From assembly GCF_000471905.2 (NCBI RefSeq), contig NW_006499973.1:830174-894173 (forward strand): a stretch of DNA of 64,000 bases, read 5' to 3'. This document shows, piece after piece, positions 56,991 to 64,000 of the stretch (the first letter of the stretch is position 1; every line of letters starts with the position of its first letter). The position numbers and the translations under genes are program-made. This DNA is from Amborella trichopoda. Taxonomy: Eukaryota > Streptophyta > Magnoliopsida > Amborellales > Amborellaceae. Under the pieces are notes generated by a model. The model saw only the letters and a program-made list of their open reading frames with translations, made no database searches and was not told the origin of the DNA.

Positions 56991-58213
56991 GCTCGTAAAA
57001 TCGAGATGCTTATTTGAAACTTCCCTTGGGGCTATTTGGGGGATTCCAAAAATTTTCATCTCCTACGATGGGATAGGGTGTGCACACCTAGAAAGGAAGG
57101 TGTTTTGGGGTTAAGGAAGATCAAATTAGTCAATCAGACTCTTATATGTAAGTGGTGGTGGAGAAGTCTAAAGTTTAAAGACTAGCTTTGGTATAAAGTG
57201 ATTGTTGTGAAATAGGGGGAGGATAAATTTAAGATGTGGGTTGGAGGCAGAAGTGGTACTAGAGGGATGTCCCTCTGTTGAAAAGCAATCAACTCTTGTA
57301 AATCTTTAATCATAGGGACATCTGTTGGACTGTTGGAGATGGTAGAAATATTTCATTTTAGCATCATAAGAGGTTATTTAATTCTCCTCTGAAACACCTT
57401 TTCCCACTAGTTTTTCAAAAGGTGGAAAATCCAAATGCGGTTATTGCGGAATTATTTGAATTTAGGGGTGATAAGGTAGAATGGCAGATTAATTTCCTTT
57501 ACAATAGGATTCCAGATGACATTTTCCTCCAATTTACTAAGTTACTCGGGCTTTTGAATGATGTATATATCCAACAAAATGCAGATGATGAGGTGGTTTG
57601 GGATTTGGCCAAAGATGGGGACTATTCGGTTCGATCTATGTATCATTTACTATTCCATGATCGGTGGAGATGGTCCATGCCGGAAATTGCAATTATTTGG
57701 AAGTGTCATGTTCTGTTGAAGGTACAGGCCCTCCTTTGGCTAGTTGTGCAGAATAAGGTGTTAACTACTGAGAATCTCATCAAAAGAGGGTAGATTCTAC
57801 TAAATGTCTGTCTGATATGTAAGGGTGATGGTGAAACAGGCGCTCATTTGTTTCTTCATTGCCCTTTTACTTGTAGAATTTGGCGTTGGTTTTTTGGTTA
57901 GATCCATGTGGCTTTGGTCTTACCTCCAGATGTTAAGGGGATTTTGCAAGCTTTATCAGTTCCTACATTGCCACATACTGGAATGGTTATTTCGCAAATT
58001 GCAAAGGGAGTGATTCTATGGGAAATATGGAAGGAAAGAAACATAAGAGTTTTATATGGGATAAGTCTGATTTGATAGAGTTTTGAAGACAATCCTTCAT
58101 CCTATTTGGTTGTATTTATCTATCTCGAAATTTGGGAGAGATACCTTGGAAGTCGACGTAAGGAGTAATTTATTTAACTTATTTCAGTTGGGATTTCGAT
58201 AATGGAGGTCCAC
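56991..58213 (+). pseudogene. LINE ORF2 connecting region with zf-RVT zinc motif
   Basis: An open stretch at 57,422-57,793 reads VWDLAKDGDYSVRSMYHLLF and WKCHVLLKVQALLWLVVQNKVLTTENLIKRG, the segment preceding zf-RVT. The zinc motif itself, CLICKGDGETGAHLFLHCPF (57,806-57,865), has the Cys-x2-Cys…His-x4-Cys pattern. A TAG lies between them at 57,791. Confidence 0.85.
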
Positions 58214-58640
58214 TGTCAAGAGGGGTTTTGAAACTAAATTTTGATGGGAGCTCTTTAGGAAATCCTGGCCCTGCGGGTTTTGAAGGAGTAGAGAGGGATT
58301 GGGATGGAAAAATCTTTTTAACTTATGTACGTCCTTTGGGGGAGAAATCAGCAAATTATGCAGAACTCTTCGCTCTCTTTCAGGGTCTCAATCTCTTATC
58401 CTCTAAAAACTTAGTGCATTGTTGAAGGCGATTCCTTGAATTTTATCAATTGGTGCAATAGGGAGAAGAAAAAACCATGGGAGTTGAGATCATTCCTGCT
58501 TCAAATTCTTGATCTCTCACATTCCTTTTCTATCTCCTTTGTACATGTGTATCGGGAGGTCAATGTCTTGGCCGATAATCTTGTGAAGGATTGTATTTCT
58601 CTCATAGAGATGTCAGTCTCTGTTGATGTAATTTCGTAGT
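58214..58640 (+). pseudogene. LINE ORF2 RNase H domain
   Basis: KLNFDGSSLGNPGPAGF (catalytic Asp, 58,243), YAELFALFQGLNLL (Glu, 58,360), the middle Asp region shifted by one base (VEGDSLNFINWCN, 58,424-58,458) and VHVYREVNVLADNLVKD (58,540-58,590, His and Asp). A frameshift after NLVHC is the main lesion. An RNase H at the LINE C-terminus is usual in this plant L1 group and parallels the older remnant at 1,039. It ends at the TAG at 58,637. Confidence 0.88.
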
Positions 58641-58700
58641 CTTTGACGATGTATTGTCGTTGATTTTCTATTAATAATATTCTTGAATTTCTATAAGAAA

Positions 58701-59410
58701 AAGAGAGAGATTTATATGGAGCTGTTGGAGCGGAAAAAACTTCCAAAATTTGTGAGAGATTTAAGAAAAGAGATGAGAAAGAGAGAGAGGACGTGAGAGA
58801 GACAAAGTAGAGGGACGTGAGTGAGAGGAGATTTCATGAGTGGAGAGAAAGAGAGTTAGAGAGAGCGGGAGAGAGGTGCGTGGAGAGAGAACTATAGAAA
58901 GAGGAAAGATGGAGAAATAGTTTAGGAAAGAGGGCGTTGAGAGAGAGAGGGGGGCAATTTTGGAAAAAGAATGACATGTGGCGCAAGAATAGTGAGGGTA
59001 TCCCTCTCGCTTAATAAATAATGGATAGAGACTTCTCCTTATCTAGCCATTAGATCTAAATGATTGGATGAGATAAATGTAATTACAATGCCATGTCTCT
59101 ATAACGTTTTATTTTTACTTTTTTTATAAAAAATTTTAATACCCAATTTCAGGCATCCACTCCTCTCTTAAAATCGCACCTGCGAAAAATATAAAAAAAA
59201 TATTCTCAATAAAATAAAATGATCAAAATACGCCTAAAAATTTCAGGGGTATTTTGGTTATTTTATTTAATTAAAAATATTTATTTTATACTTTATTTTA
59301 ACTGCATCCTATTGAGATGATAGCAGATAAGAAATATCATATTTATTTAATTTTTAAAATAAAAACTAAAAATAAAATACTTTGAGATATCAGATTTGGA
59401 TCAAAGGATG
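58701..59410. other. GA-rich tract and AT-rich spacer
   Basis: 58,740-58,960 is dominated by GAGAGA repeats, like the sequence just left of the LINE. 59,100-59,400 is AT-rich. No gene recognised. Confidence 0.55.
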
Positions 59411-59783
59411 AGGTTTCTATAAGGCTCAGGCTTTATGAAAACAAAATAAAGCAACACCTCAAATCTACGTCCGGAGCACTTTCGGCAAATTAAATCTCCA
59501 TGATGACCCTAAAATCAATTTCTGAGGCCAACAATAAAATTTGAAACTAAAAAGATGGTACAATTCATAGATCTATGAACACTTATTTTTAGGTGCAATT
59601 GATAGTCAAGATAATTTGTTCTATTTTCAGAGCTTGAAATTCTATATTTTTTCACAACCATATGTTCAAGTCGACATGATTGATGTAAAGATTTTCTAAT
59701 GCTTGAATTTTAATTTTGGATGAGTTATGAGGTGAGACTTTACTTATTTTGAAAGGGCTGCAACCCTGTCAAACTATTTTCCA
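59411..59783. repeat. Dispersed TIR element, family 2, copy f
   Basis: Begins GGTTTCTATAAGGCTCAGGCTTTATG with CAACACCTC and ends GAGGTGAGACTTTACTTATTTT with GCTGCAACCCTGTCAAAC, the inverted end. Interior words (GAAATTCTATATTTTTTCAC, CAAGTCGACATGATTGAT) match other copies loosely. The most diverged copy seen. Confidence 0.6.
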
Positions 59784-59874
59784 ACCAACAATGACTTATT
59801 TGATCTAAATTGGATACCTGGATGAGGAAGTATACAGTTATAGGGGGAGTATAGAAATATTCTCATTTTTAAAA

Positions 59875-60410
59875 TGAAAAATTGCAAAAAAAAAAACTCA
59901 AATAAGACTTTCTAGACAACCTTACCCCCAACAAAGTTTTTTTTAGCAACTTTTACCCCAAATTGAACTTTTCTAGCAACTACCCCCAAGTCAAAAAGGT
60001 CTTTTTTTTGTTTTTTTTTTTGATGAAAATGCCTATAGTGTCGGACCACCCCCATTTTGTGCCGGACCATATGCCTAAAGTGTCGAACCGCCCTTATTTT
60101 GTGTTTGACCGCATGCTTTCCAAAAGGCCAAAGTGCCAGACCGCCCCCATTTTGTGCTGGACTGCCGCTATTTTGTGCTAACCACATGCTTTCCATAAGC
60201 AAAGTGCTGGACCGCCCCATTTTGTGCTGAACCACCCCCATTTTGCACTAGACGACATGATTTCTAGAGAGTATTTTGGTCTTCATTTTTCTTTTTTTAC
60301 GACTTGGGGGTATTTACTAAGAAAGTTAAATTTGGGGTAAAGAGTGAGAAAAAAAGTTTGGTCGGGTATAAGTTGCATAGGAAGTCTATTAGGTTCTATG
60401 TAATTTTCCC
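59875..60410. mobile_element. Foldback element with internal minisatellite (left of a pair)
   Basis: Inverted arms: left 59,875-59,998 (AAGACTTTCTAGACAACC, TTTTACCCCAAATTGAACTT, CTACCCCCAAGTC) mirrored at 60,300-60,410 (GACTTGGGGGTATTTAC, AAATTTGGGGTAAAG, GGTTCTATGTAATTTTCCC). The ~240-bp centre has about four degenerate ~50-bp units (GACCGCCCCCATTTTGTGCTGGACC, CATGCTTTCCAAAAG). Flanked on both sides by TTTTTAAAA (59,866-59,874 and 60,411-60,419), a candidate 9-bp target duplication. No transposase; Mutator-like by duplication length. Confidence 0.75.
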
Positions 60411-60419
60411 TTTTTAAAA

Positions 60420-61228
60420 AAAAAAATACAAAAAACCCCAAATATACACTTTCTATGTAACTTACCTTCAACCTAACTTTTTATCTCAAATTTTCCCCAA
60501 ACTACACTTTCTATGTACCCCTTAACCAAAAAATAAATAAATAAAAGGCCTAAACTATCCATCTTTACTTTTTACCTTACCTACGCCTGTCTCCTCTATC
60601 CCACAAAGATAGGGGCTCCGACATTAAGTGCAGTCCGGTAGTAGGGCTCCGACATTGTATAAAGTGTGGTCCGTCAGTAAGGCTCCAGCACTGTGTAGAA
60701 TGCGGTCGGCAGTAGGGCCTCGACGATACTATGTAAAGTACGGTCCAGCAGTTGCAACGGGTGGTCCGACAATTGCAACGGGCGGTCTAGCAGTAGATGT
60801 TACTGGATTCCAAGGCTCCAACACTATATAAAAAGTGGTCCGGTAGTATTCAGTTTTGGTCCAGTAGTTATCTTAGGGCCGTTCGGTACGTGAGCGCTCC
60901 GACAATGTGATGGTGCGCTCCAGTAATATGATGGTGCGCGTTGGCAATGTGCTAGTATGGTCCAAAAGTCAACATCAAATCTGGCTATAATAATTTTTGC
61001 GTACTGGATTCCCTCGGGGGTATTTGCATAGAAGGTTTGTTCCCTAGAGGGTATTTGCATAAAAGGTTTGTTTTGGGTAAAAAAATTAATAATTTTTGTG
61101 TACGGGATTCCTTTGGGGGTATTTGCATTGAAGGTTAGTTTTGGAAAAAAAAATGAGAAAAAATTGTAGGTTGGAGATAAATTGCATAGAAAGTGTTGGT
61201 TATTATTATTATTTATTGTAATTTACCG
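60420..61228. mobile_element. Foldback element with internal minisatellite (right of a pair)
   Basis: Inverted arms: left 60,420-60,525 (CACTTTCTATGTAACTTACC, TTCAACCTAACTTTTTATCTC) mirrored at 61,130-61,228 (TTGTAGGTTGGAGATAAATTGCATAGAAAGTG, TGTAATTTACCG). The centre (60,605-60,960) is a degenerate array of GGGCTCCGACATTGTxTAAAGTGxGGTCCGGCAGTA-type units. TTTTTAAAA borders it at 60,411-60,419 and 61,229-61,237. The left copy of that 9-mer is shared with the neighbouring element. A second inner repeat GGGGGTATTTGCATAGAAGG occurs three times at 61,015-61,135. Confidence 0.75.
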
Positions 61229-61237
61229 TTTTTAAAA

Positions 61238-61509
61238 CCTTGTTCGATAACTTTTGCTGTGCTTAAGCAACCTTTCTTTTTCAGATTTTGCACATAAGAT
61301 AATGAATTCAATGGTTCGAAATATGAGGTTGGTCTTTATTTTCCAAATTAAGAGACTAAAATTTCAAAAGAATTAAACGATAAAAATTGCCCCTCCCCCC
61401 GAATTCTGGAATCAATTCTAGATGCCTTCTATGAGAGTGTGAGGACCGCAGAAGCATGTGACAGAGTGAGAGAGAGAGCGAGAATCATTGAAAGATTTGC
61501 AGAGGAGAA
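61238..61509 (+). promoter_or_regulatory. Presumed promoter and 5' UTR of the SOUL-like gene
   Basis: Only ~270 bp separate the last foldback element from the start codon. The stretch ends in a GA-rich leader (GAGAGAGAGAGCGAGAATC, 61,469-61,487). I see no clear TATA box at the expected distance. The transcription start is unknown, so the promoter may extend into the foldback elements. Confidence 0.45.
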
Positions 61510-63455
61510 ATGGCGATATCGGCTTATACGACCTCATTGGTTTTCCCCCAGAACTATAGAAAAACCTTCAATTTAAGGGCCATGGCGCCCCAGACCAAGC
61601 CGTTAAAGCCTTCTAGAAAAGGGCAATCGGCTACTGAAGCAAGGTTGTCGTTGGTTTTTGCCCTAGCTTCTCAAACCGCCTCCCTTTGTCAACGTTGTGA
61701 GTTCTTAGATTTCAGTGAATTTCGAGTTATTGGATTAGAACCTAATCTCAGTTTCGGTACGTTTCCGCAAAATTTCACAGCAGAACCCTATCTTAATTTC
61801 GTTGAACTTTTGTCGAGGTTTAGGGGGCAATTTCTCTTGGAACCTCTGCCAAAAAATAGTTGAAAATGTTATTCTTTTGAAAGATTGAATCAGATACAAT
61901 CCGAAAAGTTCGCCTGTAATTTAAGCGGTGGAATTTCTCGTTGAATTTGGTCTATTGTGAGTGAATTATGCCTGACGTAGGGTGTTTTTTTTTTAGCAAA
62001 CGTCAAAAAGAGTCTAAGGACGAAATTAAATTTTATTTTATTTACCCAAAAAACCGTGGTGTTAAGTGTTTCTTGTGGCCATGCCTATATTGTTTTTTCG
62101 TTTTTTATTCGATTCTTTTTTGGTTTTTACTTTATTAGGTCCAAATTTCTGTCACCTGCAAACTAGGAATGTTGTTATTGTTATTATACTATTTTTCTAT
62201 TTTTTTTATTTTTGTTGTTGTTGTTGATAGTCTTGTATTTATTGTTGCTGCTGCTGTTGCTGTTGGTTGGCTATTTGGATCCAATTTGAATTTCTCGATT
62301 TAAACTCTGTAGTATTTGTTTCAACCCAAACACAAAACATTAATTCTCATACTTGTAATTTCAAATTATGGCTTTATACATTGTTTAACTGCTTGGCCGA
62401 GTTACTCAGAGTCGTCCCTTGCTGTTCTGAGTACATAGGTACAACTTGGGCATATATTAAAAAAATTGATAATAAAAAATTGTGTAAATTTGTTGGATAA
62501 TAGGATGTGCAATTTGGTTGAAGTGGAAGGCAAGGAGAAAGCCCAATGATATGGATGGAAGTAGTGAAAAAAGATATTGGGGACTTATAGCCTGAGTGAT
62601 GGTACGACCCCCGATACAGTAGAATGGTGGAACATATTTGTGTAGTCGACTCCAAACATTTGGGATAAGGCTCTTGTGATTATGAGGTCGGACAAATGTA
62701 TAAAAATTATATATGCAATTTTGATGTTCTTTCTAATGACTTGTACGTTTGTCTTGTCATATACCCTATTTTTTGGATTTTCCTTTTTTTAATTTTTATG
62801 AAATGTGGCAATCGATCAATTTTTTCTAATCCTTGTTTAAATAGTTTTCAGCTTATTTAGACATTTTAGGTTGTTTTTGGTTTTCCTTCACTTTAAACAT
62901 TTTGTTTTACTTTTAGCAATGTTTTTGAAATTTTTGAATTTTTTCTTTTTTGGGCCCTGTAGATTACTTGGCCAACACCACTTGAACTTGGTCGAATTAC
63001 TCGGCTTGGGCCAGGGCCAAGTCCTTGTCCCAAGCCGAGTTTAAAAACATTGGTATTGTGCTGTAACTGACCTATGGGACTATAAGCTTGTTGCTTTTCC
63101 ATGCAGTATTATCAGATTTAGTTACAGAAACCTCAAAGTATGTCTTTCCAAGGAGATTTGAGGCTCGTAACTTGGAAGAGGCATTTATGTCAGGTACTCT
63201 TAATCTTCGTGATAATTAGATTATCCTTTGTGATTATCTCTTTCTCTCTCTCTCCCCCCTCTCTCTCTCTCAGCACACATAATTTTGTGGTAGCTAGGGC
63301 TTCTACTATGGTCTAATTTTCTCTACCATTGTATAAACTTTAGGTAATTATAATTCTCTCTCTGTGTGTATGCATGTGTGGCAGTTCCAGATCTTGAAAC
63401 TGTAAGTTACAAGGTTTTGAGCAGACATGAACAATATGAGATTAGGGAGGTTGAG
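61510..63455 (+). CDS. SOUL/heme-binding-like protein, chloroplast type (three exons, 3' part outside window)
   Basis: Exons at 61,510-61,696, 63,107-63,193 and 63,385-63,455; the reading frame is open across them (345 nt, 115 codons). Introns are GT-AG: GTGAGT…TGCAG, GTACTC…GGCAG; the third donor is GTAATG at 63,456. Exon 1 opens MAISAYTTSLVFPQNYRKTF, Ser/Thr- and Arg/Lys-rich with few acids, consistent with a plastid transit peptide, and reaches LSLVFALASQTASLCQR. Exon 2 encodes LLSDLVTETSKYVFPRRFEA and RNLEEAFMS. Exon 3 encodes VPDLETVSYKVLSRHEQYEI then REVE, the start of the SOUL domain. From memory this is close to Arabidopsis heme-binding-like protein At3g10130. Family members bind heme or related tetrapyrroles; the exact role is uncertain. 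The remaining domain (PYFVAET onward) lies beyond the window. The start is supported by homology and the absence of an upstream in-frame ATG nearby. Confidence 0.88.
61697..63106 (+). other. Intron 1 of the SOUL-like gene
   Basis: 1,410 bp with GT-AG borders. It holds a (TTG)n/(TGC)n microsatellite at 62,211-62,268 and a retroelement tail at 62,500-62,690. The open frame that runs past the exon 1 donor (to 61,861) is intronic: the family match stops exactly at the donor. Confidence 0.85.
62495..62690 (+). repeat. RTE-LINE or Au-SINE-like 3' fragment in intron 1
   Basis: AGTCGACTCCAAACATTTGGGATAAGGCTC (62,645-62,674) resembles the conserved 3' end of plant Au SINEs and RTE LINEs (…GCCGACCCCAxTTAGTGGGATAAGGCTT). 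The upstream AGGATGTGCAATTTGGTTGAAGTGGAAGGC and GATGGTACGACCCCCGATACAG also look element-derived. No recognisable protein remains. Confidence 0.5.
63194..63384 (+). other. Intron 2 of the SOUL-like gene
   Basis: 191 bp from GTACTC to GGCAG. Contains a CT microsatellite (63,238-63,273) near its 5' part; a TCTCTCTGTGTG stretch follows just before the acceptor. Confidence 0.85.
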
Positions 63456-64000
63456 GTAATGCTCTATCAAGAACACCGATTGTTTAATTATTTAGAGAAG
63501 GGACACTGTACTGTAATCCTCATGAGTATGGAGAATTTCATTGTCACAGGGGTCATAACCGTCTAATCAATGGTTGGAGGGTGATGAAGACAGAGCAGGG
63601 TCTGTCATTAGAATCATGTCCTGTTAGGGCGGGCCCTCTCTCTCCATTGCCATTCAGTCATTGATTGGACAGTGTCGATCCATGGCTATAATTTTCCATC
63701 GTTGTGATGATGATAGTATGGTGTCTCTTTTTTTAAATGCTTCCGATATTAGTTGATCTCATACTAATGTTTCTATTAGCTTTGAATGGTTTAATAAACA
63801 AATCTTAGTAACCTAGTTAGATTGTTTATATTACTATTCTATCAAAGTGTCTTAATATAACTTTGTGATGATAATCAAGTAATCAACAGAAGATTGTGGC
63901 TACTAGATAGCTTAGTTCTTTGCGTAGGTGTGGAAAATGATGTGCTTGTTTTAATTAAGCTAACTAAGGTTGGGACTTAGTGGACCTCAGTGGTCCATCG
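63456..64000 (+). other. Start of intron 3, running off the window
   Basis: Follows the donor GTAATG. I searched all three plus frames for the next expected SOUL segment (Pro-Tyr-Phe-x-Ala-Glu-Thr) and did not find it, so the acceptor lies beyond 64,000. No other feature was recognised. Confidence 0.65.

Larger units (their letters stand above)
24266..58700 (+). mobile_element. L1-type plant LINE, 5'-truncated, split by nested LTR elements
   Basis: The left part (24,266-25,662) holds ORF1-like sequence and the start of the endonuclease. The right part (55,099-58,700) holds the rest of ORF2: reverse transcriptase, zf-RVT zinc motif and RNase H, ending near an A-rich stretch (TATAAGAAAAAGAG, ~58,693). 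About 29.4 kb of later insertions separate them. The net LINE length is ~5.0 kb. Stops and frameshifts occur throughout. Exact 5' and 3' borders and a LINE target duplication could not be fixed, because both sides are GA-rich. Confidence 0.85.

Noticed and set aside
61697..61863. Extension of the SOUL-like exon 1 frame to a stop at 61,861
   Set aside because: A consensus GTGAGT donor lies at 61,697 and the family similarity continues exactly in exon 2 with matching phase.
1..64000. tRNA, rRNA, snRNA genes
   Set aside because: I looked for tRNA A/B boxes and rRNA landmarks by eye and saw none. The TGGTATCAGAGC matches are retroelement primer sites, not tRNA genes. A tRNAscan run would be decisive.

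Overview
The window is nuclear DNA of a flowering plant. The evidence is plant-type retroelements (Copia, Tekay and Tat clades and an L1-type LINE carrying an RNase H), a shred of plastid DNA, and one intron-containing gene whose product resembles the chloroplast SOUL/heme-binding protein of Arabidopsis. I cannot name the species. The sequence is AT-rich, mostly non-genic, and has one 124-N assembly gap.

Region 1 (1-9,038) is intergenic and crowded with small transposon debris: a LINE-type RNase H remnant, an LTR of about 227 bp with a tRNA-Met-type primer site, dispersed MITE-like repeats, and a 756-bp foldback element full of short palindromes. Region 2 (9,039-16,339) is a Mutator-like element with ~200-bp inverted ends. 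It appears to carry a captured piece of an ALKBH10-like (AlkB RNA demethylase family) gene and was later split by a complete but dead Copia retrotransposon (9,676-15,620, target duplication TGGGT). Region 3 (16,340-24,265) is AT-rich intergenic DNA with a plastid psbL-psbJ insertion near 20.1 kb and a ~525-bp tandem duplication near 23 kb.

Region 4 (24,266-58,700) is a three-layer nest. A 5'-truncated LINE is split inside its endonuclease domain by a 29.4-kb Ty3/gypsy insertion of the Tekay (chromovirus) type with ~3-kb LTRs. That element is itself split inside its chromodomain by an 18.7-kb Ty3/gypsy element of the Tat type, also with ~3.1-kb LTRs and a long 3' region of minisatellites. Target duplications and resumption of the interrupted reading frames on the far side support each layer. 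All coding regions are broken by stops and frameshifts, so nothing here looks able to transpose by itself.

Region 5 (58,700-61,237) is GA-rich spacer, one MITE, and two foldback elements side by side that share one 9-bp target sequence. Region 6 (61,510 to the end) is the only intact-looking host gene: three exons of a SOUL/heme-binding-like protein on the plus strand, continuing beyond the window.

I found no new gene system. The unusual content is architectural: nested insertions, a gene-fragment-carrying Mutator-like element, foldback elements with internal minisatellites, and LTRs built from tandem repeats.
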